Assembly: GCA_029565395.1 (NCBI GenBank)
Contig: JAKQOG010000113.1
Coordinates: forward strand, 1-64,000
Origin: Candidatus Hydrogenedentota bacterium
Lineage (GTDB): Bacteria > Hydrogenedentota > Hydrogenedentia > Hydrogenedentales > CAILVY01
Direction: 5' to 3'
DNA: 64,000 nt
Shown here piece after piece: positions 45,509-54,895 of this stretch. The translations under genes and the position numbers were made by a program. Position 1 is the stretch's first letter; every line of letters begins with the position of its first letter. The notes below the pieces were generated by a model, which was not told the DNA's origin, searched no databases, and was given only the letters and a program-made list of their open reading frames with translations.

Positions 45509-46165
45509 GATGAAGTTGTTGCGAACAGCGTAAAGGAGAGAGTATGAAATCATCGCCCCCAAAGGGGGCGAATTTGAATAGCCGCAGGTGAAACCTGCGG
45601 AATGAGTTGTCCTAAATGCTGACCCTGAATGGGTCAAACAAGCATTCGTTTCAACATCTGGCCCCTTCAGGGCCATCCAATTAGGGAAACCGTGATCCGT
45701 GGGTTACACCCACGGCTAATCAAATGCCTCCCCTTCGGGGAGTCGTTATCCACGCGTAGTATCGACGCCGTCGCTTTTCCATTCCATGGAATTCAAATGG
45801 CTCCCCTTCGGGGATCATTTGTCCGCGAAAATCTGGGTAACCCGTGTATGCCCTCCGCCTTGTTCCTCATAGCTCGGAGTGCGAAGGAGAGTTATCCACA
45901 ATCTATTCGTTGGTTGCGGCTACGCCGCGATAGGCTGGAATTATTGAATCCCTGCGGGATACCTTTTATCGATGCAAATCGAATTGTGCAATGCGGGGGT
46001 GGAATTATTGAATCCCTACGGGATACCGCGTTGCGTTCCAAATTAAATCGGTTCGCGCAACTCTCCTGTGGCGGGTAAACCCCGGGCTGGAATTATATAT
46101 CCCCGTTGGGGAAAACCCGCAGGAAATAGGGAAACAGAGAGCGGTCGTCTTTTTCCCTGTGTGCG

Positions 46166-46206
46166 CCGTGGCTCCGTGTGCGATGGATCATCACGCGGAG
46201 GCACGG
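46166..46206. repeat. Imperfect palindrome with CACGGAG words
   Basis: Arms 46166-46180 and 46192-46206 pair 13 of 15 around an 11-nt loop. The surrounding sequence repeats CACGGAG-type words. It belongs to the same gene-free repeat region but has a longer loop than the triloop hairpins. Confidence 0.55.
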
Positions 46207-46836
46207 AGATCACGGGGGAAGAGAAGGGATAAATCGTGATACAGATTGCATCGATTGCACGGATTCGAGCATTGGGAAAATGGGTCCTCTGTTTTCAAAG
46301 GGGATTGCGGACAACCGAGAGCGATACCCGGCTTCTTCCTTCGCTATAGCTTCGGAGGATACGTCGTCACGCGCTGCGCGTGACTACGCCGTGGCAAGCC
46401 CGATAGGGATAGCGATGGCGTTGGATATCCACACCGAAGGTGTATGAGATAGTAGCTGGGTTGGCGCAGAATGGTTCTGCGTCGTAGTGTTCGTGAAATA
46501 CCGTGAGCGCAGAATTACTCTGTGCTTTTCCTTCAAAATTTCCCTTTGTTATTGCGCAGAATCATTCTGCGCCAACATAACTTCACGCCGAAGGTGTGAA
46601 CCACGGATTCGTTACTCTGCACATTGTTTCCACGGTATCGCTTTGCACAACACTCCGGTTTCTACGTTCTATCCCGCCTGCGAGGTGCATATAACAAAAA
46701 AGGCGCAGGATATATTCCGCGCATAGTTGTACTTTTTCCATTTGCGAAAAACAGAGGCAGGCGTGGGGAATAATTATGGGAATATCCGGGTTTTCATTGA
46801 ACAATTTGCCTTCGGTTAGAAGGCGAGGAGGTGTTC

Positions 46837-49800
46837 ATGAAAGAGATACACTCTTTAGGTGTTTCAATATCGGGGCGTCTTAGGTGGAAAGGCAGTTTCA
46901 CACGTTTCCTTTGTCTAGTGGTGGTGTCTATTGCCGGTGTGGCCGCTGCGACGACCCCGGCTACCTTGCCGCTTGATCCGGGAGAAATTGTCGTAACTAC
47001 CTTTTCCGGACTGCTCTCGCCGGTCACGGGTCCAGGCCCTTATCCTGCGGACCCGGACGGCTTTGTCGTAACGCTGGTGGATACGCGCGTGCCGCCTGTG
47101 GCGGGCAATCCGGTTCCCGTAAACGATGTGAACTGGGTGGTGGAACGCACGCACAACGAATTTGCAGCGCCCGGCGATATCTGGAAGGCTGCGAACCTCG
47201 GCCAGGTCTTCGGCATCACGCTTGACAATGCGGCCGCGCCGAACATCTATGTGACGGCGACGACGGTGTACGGTCAGTTCGCATTCGGACCCGGCGGACC
47301 CGGCGGCGTATATCGCATTGATGGCACGACCGGGGCGATTTGTAACGTGGCCTCGCTTCCGAACGGAGGCCCCGCATTGGGCAACATTTCGTTCAACGGT
47401 GACGCAGGCAAGCTCTACGTCACCAACATGGACGACGGGCTCATTTACATTATCAACACGATGACCGGGCCTTGCCCGATGACGGTGCAGCCGCAGACAT
47501 ACGATCATGGCGTACAAGGACTCACCGATGCCAGGATGCCGACCATCCCGGATGATGGCGTCATGGGCAACTTCACGGCGCTGGGCCGCCGCGTCTGGGC
47601 CGTCGAATACCACAAATACCGGATCTACTACTCGGTTTGGACAGCGGGCGCCACGGAAATCTGGTCCGTTCAAACCAATGTTTCGGGCATTCCACAGGCG
47701 GGCACCGCGCAGCTCGAATTCTCCGTCAATTCGCTTGCCCCGCCGCGCGTGCCGGTTTCCGACATTGAGTTTTCCGTAAACGATGAAATGTTCATCGCCG
47801 AGCGCACCATGCCGATGGGAAAGGACACGGGTGCGCTGGATTACAACCAGCCCTGGTCACACGTTTCGCGCGTGCTGCGCTACACGGGCTACCCCGGGCC
47901 GTGGAGCAATTTCGCCACCAATGAATTCGGCATTGGCAGCTTCGGCGGCAGCGGATCAAATTCCGCCGGCGGCGTCACGCTGGATTGCGACACGAATGTC
48001 TGGGGTACCGGCGACGCGTTGCATTTCTACGGTTCAACGGGCCACACCGACTTGATCTATGGCCTCCAACGGGTTCCGGCGACGGGCAATCCTCTGGATG
48101 TCCCGACTACATTGAACAGCTTTGTTATTGGGCTCTTCGGCCCATCGCCCTACACCAGTTTCGGCAAGACCGCCGTCGGTGATCTAGTCCTATACCGCGC
48201 CTGCATGACGACTCCCGAATACCCCTGCGCCGATCCGACGTTCACCATTTGCGGCGGCGGCGTTCGCGACGATTTCAACAGCACCAATGGGGACGAAAAT
48301 TCGACCCCGAGCGCGGCGTTGCTCGCCGCGGCCAACGCGCACTGCAAGCCGCTTACGAAGTTTGATGTGTTCCCCGACGGGCAATGCTTCATCCACACCT
48401 TCAGCGATTGCTGCGAGGCGGGGTGCGAACTCGTCAGTGTGAAGCTGGTCATTGGCCTGAAGGCCGCCGCCATTGGCGTAAACACGGCCAATGACACGAT
48501 CACCATCGGGAACAACGCAACGCCATTGTGGACCGAACCGATTGCAAATCTCGCTAGCAACGGCACATGGCAGGCAGGAACGTGGAATCCCGGCCAGTCG
48601 ACCACACTCACGCTCGATCTCACCACCCTGCCAACCGGCCCGAATCCCGGTGATCTCTACAACATTCTGCCGGACCTCTCCGACTGCTCTCTTGATCTTA
48701 TCGTGAGAGACTTCACGGCGGTGGATTTTGCACAGCTCAATCTCGTCTGGTGCTGCGGCCAAACCGGTGAAGGCGAAGGCGAGGGCGGCGGAGAAGGGGA
48801 AGGGGAAGGGGAAGGCCAGACGGACTGCATGACGCTGGGCATTCCCCAGGTTGAATGCGAACCGACAGACACCGGCGGCAACGGTTCGCTGGTGACGATT
48901 GACATCACGAACTTCACCGGCCATGACGCGCATTACGTGCTCGTGACCCCCCAGAGTCCGGGCGTGACGGCGAATCCACAAATGATCCCGACGCTGATCC
49001 CCAGCGGTCAAACAGGCGCCATCACGTTTTCCACCCAAGGCGGCGTGCCGGGCGTTCCTATCTGCGTGACACTGACATTAATTAACGCAACGGATGCCGA
49101 GTGTTTTGAATGCTGCTCGCAGGACATCTGCTTTGATGATCCCTGCAATTGCGCGCTCGTACCGGCCGATCAGGAAGTGGCGGAGTGCGATCCGGCGAAC
49201 CCCGGCACATTCATCTACACCTTCCCGATCTACAACATGAGCCCGAGCATCATCGAGCATGTGTACCTTTTCCCGCCCGCGGGCATAACGATCACGCCGG
49301 TCTACTTTAACATCCCGTCGCTGCCGCCCTACGGCTACACGGCGCCGCTGACGGTGACCATTTCCGGCGCAACGCCGGGCCAGCAGGTCTGCTTCACCAT
49401 CGGCCTGTACGATCAGCACCTTGACTTCTGCTGCGCCTTGGAACACTGCATTACCGCGCCAAGCTGCTGCGAAGATGACATTGAGCCCCCCGTGTTCGAC
49501 GTGCCAGTCGATCTTGTGACTACCGTGGACTGCGGCGTGCAGATCAGCCTGCCCCATTTGACGGCGCATGACAACTGCGACGGCGATCTCAGCGGCAACA
49601 TTAAAATCTCCGGCGCGATAGACACGACGGTACCGGGTCTTCAATGCGTGACGTATACCGTCAGCGATTCGCACGGCAACACCACAACCTACAATTACTG
49701 CGTAACCGTGTTAAACAACTGTAATGACGGTGGCGGAACACCCATCGACCCGGCGCTGAAATTCCATTCGGCCGATGAAAACACCGACAACCAAATTCAG

Positions 49801-50049
49801 TTGAGCGAGCTCCTGCGCGTCGTGCAGTTATTTAATGCGGGCAGTTACGGCGCCGCTTCGGGCACGGAGGACGGGTACGCTCCCGGCGGCGGCGGCAAAA
49901 CCGGCGCCCCGCACTCCAGCGATTACAACCCTTCGGATTGGTCCATCAATCTCGCGGAGTTGTTGCGCCTCGTGCAATTCTACAACGGCGGCGGGTACGA
50001 GGCGTGCGCAAGTGATTCATGTGAAGATGGATTCACCGTGAAAAAGTAA
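46837..50049 (+). CDS. Large secreted protein: propeller-like N-terminus, Glu-Gly linker, HYR-like domain and dockerin-like C-terminus
   Basis: 1070 residues from the ATG at 46837 with GAGGAGG upstream; a GTG 6 nt earlier is less likely. The signal peptide ends around VAAATT. Residues 40-480 are a Gly/Asn-rich beta region with repeated motifs such as GNISFNGDAGKLYVTNMDDGLIYII and GVYRIDGTTGAICNV (NHL/SMP-30-like propeller). A Cys-rich segment follows, then a short EGEGEGGGEGEG linker near residue 650. Two Cys-rich CARDB/DUF11-like domains, an HYR-like domain (LTAHDNCDGDLSGNI) and the C-terminal paired module (LSELLRVVQLFN, LAELLRLVQFYN) complete it. It is probably cell-surface exposed; the ligand is unknown. 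Confidence 0.8.
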   Translation: MKEIHSLGVSISGRLRWKGSFTRFLCLVVVSIAGVAAATTPATLPLDPGEIVVTTFSGLLSPVTGPGPYPADPDGFVVTLVDTRVPPVAGNPVPVNDVNWVVERTHNEFAAPGDIWKAANLGQVFGITLDNAAAPNIYVTATTVYGQFAFGPGGPGGVYRIDGTTGAICNVASLPNGGPALGNISFNGDAGKLYVTNMDDGLIYIINTMTGPCPMTVQPQTYDHGVQGLTDARMPTIPDDGVMGNFTALGRRVWAVEYHKYRIYYSVWTAGATEIWSVQTNVSGIPQAGTAQLEFSVNSLAPPRVPVSDIEFSVNDEMFIAERTMPMGKDTGALDYNQPWSHVSRVLRYTGYPGPWSNFATNEFGIGSFGGSGSNSAGGVTLDCDTNVWGTGDALHFYGSTGHTDLIYGLQRVPATGNPLDVPTTLNSFVIGLFGPSPYTSFGKTAVGDLVLYRACMTTPEYPCADPTFTICGGGVRDDFNSTNGDENSTPSAALLAAANAHCKPLTKFDVFPDGQCFIHTFSDCCEAGCELVSVKLVIGLKAAAIGVNTANDTITIGNNATPLWTEPIANLASNGTWQAGTWNPGQSTTLTLDLTTLPTGPNPGDLYNILPDLSDCSLDLIVRDFTAVDFAQLNLVWCCGQTGEGEGEGGGEGEGEGEGQTDCMTLGIPQVECEPTDTGGNGSLVTIDITNFTGHDAHYVLVTPQSPGVTANPQMIPTLIPSGQTGAITFSTQGGVPGVPICVTLTLINATDAECFECCSQDICFDDPCNCALVPADQEVAECDPANPGTFIYTFPIYNMSPSIIEHVYLFPPAGITITPVYFNIPSLPPYGYTAPLTVTISGATPGQQVCFTIGLYDQHLDFCCALEHCITAPSCCEDDIEPPVFDVPVDLVTTVDCGVQISLPHLTAHDNCDGDLSGNIKISGAIDTTVPGLQCVTYTVSDSHGNTTTYNYCVTVLNNCNDGGGTPIDPALKFHSADENTDNQIQLSELLRVVQLFNAGSYGAASGTEDGYAPGGGGKTGAPHSSDYNPSDWSINLAELLRLVQFYNGGGYEACASDSCEDGFTVKK

Positions 50050-50255
50050 GCATATTCCAAAAACGGTATTACATCGAAGCCGGGCGCGATATTCTAGCGG
50101 AGTTCGTGCCCGGCGGTTGTATGTGAAAAGCACATTAAAAGAATCTTTATGCGCCACCCGCCAGAGGAATTTTCATGAATCTGCCCGGCATGATGCGTTC
50201 ATGCGTTCCTGAGTTCCGGATTCGCTTAAATATATCAAATAATAGGTTACTGTCC

Positions 50256-50819
50256 CTATTTATTTGTGGGAAACGAAGTTCCCCAGCGTTCTGAGAACAG
50301 GAGTTTCTCCAGTGGTTTCCGGGAGCGCTTTTTGGGAGGCGCATCGGCGGGATATCCCACGGCCATCATCGCCATTACCCGTACGTTGCTGGGAATGTCC
50401 AATATCACCTTGGTGCGTTCCGTATTGATCCAGCCAAGCCAGCATGTGCCAAGACCCAGTTCCGTTGCCTTCAGCACGAGGTGTTCCATGGCGATTCCGA
50501 AATCAATCTGGTAATACTCTATGCCTGTAATTCCAGCACCGATTCTGTTCGTCACAATATCCAACTGTGCGCAGCCTACCAGGAGAAGCGGGACCTCGCG
50601 GACCCACCGGTTGCCGGCAACCGGTCCCATGGCTTCTTTTGCGAGGCGTTCGATGGTTGATCGGTCCGTCACGGCGATGATCCGGATGGGTTGGCTGTTG
50701 CTCGCGCTCGGGGCCCAGCGCGCCGCTTCGCACATCGCCACGATGTCGCGGGGGTCCACCGGACGGCTGTCATAAGCGCGCACCGAACGCCGCGCCTGAA
50801 TGATTTCGTCGAAGGTCAT
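50256..50819 (-). CDS. Nitroreductase-family flavoprotein
   Basis: 187 residues from the ATG at 50819 (GAGG 7 nt upstream; the frame extends to a TTG at 50843). RRSVRAYDSRPVDPRDI is the FMN-phosphate-binding start; CEAARWAPSASNSQPIRIIA, GIEYYQIDFGIAMEHLVLKA and LGLGTCWLGWIN are further family motifs. It is the short single-domain type that uses NAD(P)H to reduce nitro, quinone or other unsaturated substrates. No partner gene is adjacent. The 206-bp gap to the preceding gene holds a 7-bp stem with a long loop (50079-50114) but no convincing terminator. Confidence 0.88.
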   Translation of the reverse strand: MTFDEIIQARRSVRAYDSRPVDPRDIVAMCEAARWAPSASNSQPIRIIAVTDRSTIERLAKEAMGPVAGNRWVREVPLLLVGCAQLDIVTNRIGAGITGIEYYQIDFGIAMEHLVLKATELGLGTCWLGWINTERTKVILDIPSNVRVMAMMAVGYPADAPPKKRSRKPLEKLLFSERWGTSFPTNK

Positions 50820-51032
50820 TGTAGTGCCTCTATCGGTAAACAACTATTATACAGAGAAATAGTGGCCAAGCACTTATATTGGCTTTTTGTGCTTTTTCCA
50901 GATGAAAATGTCTGATGTATTCTATTTTTTCGACGGTCTGACGACAACAATCGATCTTGCAATTATATGGTCACACCATGCACTCTGGATGTAAACGGAT
51001 AGGGAATCTTTCGAGAAAACGGGAGTGTATGT

Positions 51033-52892
51033 ATGAAACACGTACTCGCAATTTGCATTGCCTGTGTCCAGGCCGCGTTTTTGATTCTTGCGTCGGTGGC
51101 GGTGGCGGAGCCTGTGGTCATTGGCGGGGTAACGTATGAGGTGGTGGATGAAGGGGAGCCATTTGTGGAGGCGTCGGCCCCTGAACAATCGTGGGAGGCC
51201 CCAAAACCATATAGGGCGGAACGACGCGCGGGGCTGATGGCGTTTCAGGCGGACGATCCGGGAGAGTACATTCCTAAGCGCATTCCGCGCGACGCGGAAC
51301 ATGTGAAAAAACTCTGCGTGTTCGTATCCCAGGGCGAGACCACGTGTTTCTCGCTGGGCGTGCATACGTTGAAGGATATAAACGGCCTGTCTGCGACGTT
51401 GGATCTCAAGGGCGCGCCGGTGTCTGTTGAACTGAGGCACATGCACTGCTGGCCGCAGCGGACGGGATGGAATTCCCGGAAGTGGGTCATTATCCCCGAA
51501 CTTCTTCTTCCATTTACCGGCGGCAAGCGGACTATCCCGGTCAAAGATGGCATTCTTTGGGAAGAGCCGTTCGATGTGGAGTCCGGGAAAACCGTGGGCC
51601 TTTGGGTCACGGTAAAAGCGTCCGCGGAAGCCGTTGCAGGCCGCTACACGGGAACACTCTCCATCTCCGGATGCGGGGAAAAGCCCTTGAAGGTGCCAAT
51701 CAAATTGGAGATCCTGCCCATCGTTCTGCAACAGCCGCAGGATAAACATTGGTTGATCTACGGGGACTCCTGGCGCTGGCACAACATGAATGAGGAGCAG
51801 ATAATAGCGGAACTCCGGGATTTCGCGGCACATGGGTTCAACGGTCTGGTCGAAGGGCCGTTTGGCAACCTCGATCTTTCCGGCATCCTCTCCAGCGCCA
51901 TCACGTTCGATGCCTCGCCATACCGAAAGGTGGTGGAACAGTGCAAGGCGGTGGGGATGCAGGGGCCGCACGTATGCCAATTGGGCGGCATACCGGAGAA
52001 GGTGCGCAGCGCGCTGGGGATCACCTGCGATGTGGGGAAGGACGTCTGGCCGGAAGAACTGCGGCGGGGCGTAACCGATGTCGCCCGCGCGGTGTTGCAG
52101 GCCACGAAAGACGCCGGCGCGCCCTGGTACTTCTACGGTGTGGATGAGCCCACCGGCGACAACACCTACGCCATCCAGGAATACCAATGCTGGCACGACG
52201 CGGGAGTTCCCACCTATGCCACGTTCTACAAGATCGACTTTTTGGACAAGGCGTCCGCCTATCTCACCACGCCGTGTTTCGTCTCGGGCCTGGTGAACAA
52301 TGAATCCGAAGCCCAAAAGGCCCGCGAGGGCTGTAAGAAAAACGGCGCCGAGTTCTGGTGGTACGGGACCGGCTGTTATGTAAATCCCGCGCCCCAGGAA
52401 AGCGGCATGATCTTTAACCGGTATGGGGCCGGGGTGTTCTTCTGGAAAACCGGCGCCAAAACCCAGGTCACCTGGACATTCTGCCGCCCGCATGGCGATG
52501 TGTTCAATGATTTCGATGGAGTGCTTGAGAACAGCGCTGAACCCAAGGAGCAAGTCACCGCGTACCCGCATTTTCTTCGCCCGAACGACTGGAGCACGTA
52601 TCAGGGAGCCATCCCCACCGTTGCCTGGGAATCTTTGCGCGAAGGATATAACGATTACCGGTATCTTCATGCGTTGAAATGCGCCATTGAACAAGCGCGC
52701 GCCAGCGCGGACAAAAAGCAGATGAAAAAAGCGGATAAAGCGGAAAAGATCATGAACGATCTCGTGGCGGACATCCCCTGGTGCAATCCGATGAACCGCC
52801 CCGACAAAAAAAGGCAGGCCGCACTCACCTCGCTCAAACTTCAGCAATTGAGACGCACTGTGGCAGATCAAATCCTTATCTTGCAGAAATAA
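51033..52892 (+). CDS. Secreted DUF4091-like putative glycoside hydrolase
   Basis: 619 residues; a signal peptide ends at VAVAEP, and GGGAG lies 7 nt before the ATG. Residues 60-240 are beta-sandwich (LCVFVSQGETTCFSLGV, GRYTGTLSISG). Residues 250-600 look like a TIM barrel: HWLIYGDSWRWHNMNEEQII, AHGFNGLVEGPFG, YFYGVDEPTGDN (likely catalytic acid Asp-Glu) and AWESLREGYNDYRYLHAL. This last motif, with the preceding barrel, is typical of DUF4091 proteins. The C-terminal 50 residues are Lys/Ala-rich helix. The substrate is unknown; it is probably another extracellular glycan enzyme. Confidence 0.75.
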   Translation: MKHVLAICIACVQAAFLILASVAVAEPVVIGGVTYEVVDEGEPFVEASAPEQSWEAPKPYRAERRAGLMAFQADDPGEYIPKRIPRDAEHVKKLCVFVSQGETTCFSLGVHTLKDINGLSATLDLKGAPVSVELRHMHCWPQRTGWNSRKWVIIPELLLPFTGGKRTIPVKDGILWEEPFDVESGKTVGLWVTVKASAEAVAGRYTGTLSISGCGEKPLKVPIKLEILPIVLQQPQDKHWLIYGDSWRWHNMNEEQIIAELRDFAAHGFNGLVEGPFGNLDLSGILSSAITFDASPYRKVVEQCKAVGMQGPHVCQLGGIPEKVRSALGITCDVGKDVWPEELRRGVTDVARAVLQATKDAGAPWYFYGVDEPTGDNTYAIQEYQCWHDAGVPTYATFYKIDFLDKASAYLTTPCFVSGLVNNESEAQKAREGCKKNGAEFWWYGTGCYVNPAPQESGMIFNRYGAGVFFWKTGAKTQVTWTFCRPHGDVFNDFDGVLENSAEPKEQVTAYPHFLRPNDWSTYQGAIPTVAWESLREGYNDYRYLHALKCAIEQARASADKKQMKKADKAEKIMNDLVADIPWCNPMNRPDKKRQAALTSLKLQQLRRTVADQILILQK

Positions 52893-52946
52893 AGCCGGCC
52901 AACAGCAGTCTCCACGGCATCACCGTGAACCTATTTGAGGTAAAGA

Positions 52947-53477
52947 CTATTCCGAAATTGGATCTTTGGTTTCCCTGGAGCGTTTTTGGAGAACGTATAT
53001 AAAAACAAGGATTATCAAAAAAAAGACTATCTCTACGAGAAGTCCCTTCCGAGCCAGATTCCAGTTCGGCAGCAGATTCCAGACATTGTGTGGAATGACA
53101 AAATTAATGAGCCTCAGAATTAGCGTGTGTATCGGTGTTTGATCACCGTATCCGGAAAATAACCACTTGCCGATGGCTCGTACGATCCAGTCAAAATCAG
53201 GCAGCACCGAACATGCCATGGCGAACTTGCAGTCCCGCCAGAACTTAATGATGATAAAGACTGTCAGGAGGAAAACGGTCACATGGCTTAGAATCCAGAA
53301 CCAATCGTCGAACAAGGGTGTAGGCGGATGGTACGTCGCCTTTGCCAATCTATCGAGAATTCCATGAGAAAGGAGCGCAAGCCCGGCAACCGATGCATAT
53401 TGTACCGGCAGAGGACGAACATTCTTCAGGCATCGTTGAATCAGGATTCCAGTTACGAGGTGCGTAGGCCCTTGCAT
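52947..53477 (-). CDS. DUF457/YdjM-like membrane-bound metal-dependent hydrolase-type protein
   Basis: 176 residues with four hydrophobic segments. It starts MQGPTHLVTG with a conserved His, followed by LSHGILDRLA (His/Asp pair) and VLPDFDWIVRA. The family is annotated as inner-membrane metal-dependent hydrolases, but biochemical support is thin, so the activity is uncertain. It converges with the DUF4091-like gene. Confidence 0.55.
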   Translation of the reverse strand: MQGPTHLVTGILIQRCLKNVRPLPVQYASVAGLALLSHGILDRLAKATYHPPTPLFDDWFWILSHVTVFLLTVFIIIKFWRDCKFAMACSVLPDFDWIVRAIGKWLFSGYGDQTPIHTLILRLINFVIPHNVWNLLPNWNLARKGLLVEIVFFLIILVFIYVLQKRSRETKDPISE

Positions 53478-53534
53478 GTCTCAGCTTTCCCGGTTTATGC
53501 CGTGTGCCGATTTGTCAGACCCTAGAATTTATTC

Positions 53535-54851
53535 TTACATCCGTTGCATGGTATATAAATGCACCCGCACGTCAGTGCTGACTTCATTCCTGATAGCATA
53601 GAAATCTTTTAAGGTTTGCTCGCGATTGCTCTTTCCCTGGAGCGGGGAAAGATAGAGTTGGCCGCAATAGCGGGTGTTTTGAATGGCATTGACGATGCTC
53701 TCGCATTCAAACCCCGCCGCCAGAATAAAATTGCCCGATATTTTAATTTTGCGGCTGTTTCTATTGATGGTTCCCGCTTTTCCCATCCCTGAAAACACTT
53801 CCGCGGCGGTTTGCTGCTTGCCCAAGCGGGACAACGCTTCGTCCGTGGCCGCTTCCCAGCCGACATTGATGTAGATTTTTTCAAAGGGCAGGCCTTCCAG
53901 CATCTCAAATGCACTGTCCGGCTGGTCCAAAAAAGATTGGTTCGTTGAGAATAGAAGCAGATTGGATCCCGTATGATAGGACTCCCCGCAGTGAAACCCC
54001 TCGAAGGCCCGTTTCGCTGCATACTCGATTTCCGGTGCGGCCAAGGCATCGCATTCGCCAAACACCACGGAATTGTAGTTGTACAGGTCCGCGCCATAGA
54101 CCTCCGCCAGCGCAGCGATCTGCCGATCGATATCCTCCCTGTTGCGCACGGCAAACTCCGCTTTCCCCCGCACCGAACAAAACCCGCAGGCATTGATGCA
54201 GCCGTCCATCACCTTGACCAGAATCACCCGGTAGTCCACCCGGATCGCGTCTGGCGGAAGCACCATCATCTGCCCGTGGATTTCATGCAGCCGATCCGCT
54301 GTCTTTTGAAGTTGCCGCCGATCATTCCTGGCCGCTTTCCCAAGAAACTCCCAGCATCGGCGCACGTCCTCGTCCTGCACAGCCTCCCCCGATTCATACC
54401 GGAGTTCCGGCATGCGCACCAGCAGGTTACGGAAGGCGTGTATCAGCCGGTCAAACGCATCAAAGGCGGCCCGCACATACGGACGCTGCAACCCATCATG
54501 ACCATGAAGCGCCGGCAGGTCCGCCCTGCCATTTACCGCCCACGCGGAATCCCCGATAAGTTCCGCCGGCACGCTCAATGCGCCCGGCACGCCCAGTGCG
54601 CCCGGCACCCACACCCGGTCATAATAAATCCAGTCATTCGCCATCGTCCGCTGGATCCAGTCCCAGCTCTGCGGCGACGGGAACCCGTCTATTCGCTGGA
54701 TACGTCCTTCCAGATCGAAATTAAACTTAAAGGAATCAAATAGCACCATGATCGGCTTTCCCACCCAGTCTATCAGGCCGGTTTTCTTAAACGTCCTGCT
54801 GCCGTTACGATCAAACTGCACCGTGATATCGCCCGCGCACATACTAATCAT
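53535..54851 (-). CDS. Radical SAM protein with a long N-terminal helical extension
   Basis: 438 residues; AGGA 6 nt before the ATG at 54851. The cluster motif is DGCINACGFCSVRGKAEF, a canonical CX3CX2C near residue 220, followed by SVVFGECDALAAPEI (GE motif), TGSNLLLFSTN and KIYINVGWEAATDEALSRLG. The N-terminal 200 residues are not recognised and include the internal hexapeptide repeat VPGALG-VPGALS-VPAELI (an 18-nt tandem duplication). The substrate is unknown. No peptide-precursor gene is evident nearby. Confidence 0.8.
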   Translation of the reverse strand: MISMCAGDITVQFDRNGSRTFKKTGLIDWVGKPIMVLFDSFKFNFDLEGRIQRIDGFPSPQSWDWIQRTMANDWIYYDRVWVPGALGVPGALSVPAELIGDSAWAVNGRADLPALHGHDGLQRPYVRAAFDAFDRLIHAFRNLLVRMPELRYESGEAVQDEDVRRCWEFLGKAARNDRRQLQKTADRLHEIHGQMMVLPPDAIRVDYRVILVKVMDGCINACGFCSVRGKAEFAVRNREDIDRQIAALAEVYGADLYNYNSVVFGECDALAAPEIEYAAKRAFEGFHCGESYHTGSNLLLFSTNQSFLDQPDSAFEMLEGLPFEKIYINVGWEAATDEALSRLGKQQTAAEVFSGMGKAGTINRNSRKIKISGNFILAAGFECESIVNAIQNTRYCGQLYLSPLQGKSNREQTLKDFYAIRNEVSTDVRVHLYTMQRM

Positions 54852-54895
54852 AAAAATCCTATCTAGAGCAGGGACACATCATAGCGTTTTTACAG

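Larger units (their letters stand above)
45333..46600. repeat. Array of triloop hairpins and GGAATTATT units in a gene-free region
   Basis: The region 45129-46836 has no credible gene. I count at least fourteen perfect or near-perfect hairpins whose loop is exactly 3 nt, starting at 45344, 45554, 45582, 45697, 45728, 45802, 45916, 45948, 46012, 46100, 46431, 46464, 46554 and 46582. Stems are 5-8 bp and differ in sequence; five of the hairpins are 8+3+8. Four copies of a 25-27-bp unit, GGAATTAT(T/A)NA(A)TCCC plus loop plus its complement, lie at 45333, 45937, 46001 and 46089. Their stems change in a compensatory way. The region flanks the 514-aa gene on its 5' side. Confidence 0.8.

Noticed and set aside
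45554..46600. CRISPR array
   Set aside because: Repeats are not identical or evenly spaced, and stems differ from unit to unit; no cas genes.
50079..50114. Terminator between the 50049 and 50256 gene ends
   Set aside because: 7-bp stem but 22-nt loop and no U-tract on either side.
50922..52871. 649-aa minus-strand ORF opposite the DUF4091-like gene
   Set aside because: Antisense shadow; the plus strand has a signal peptide, a ribosome site and enzyme motifs.
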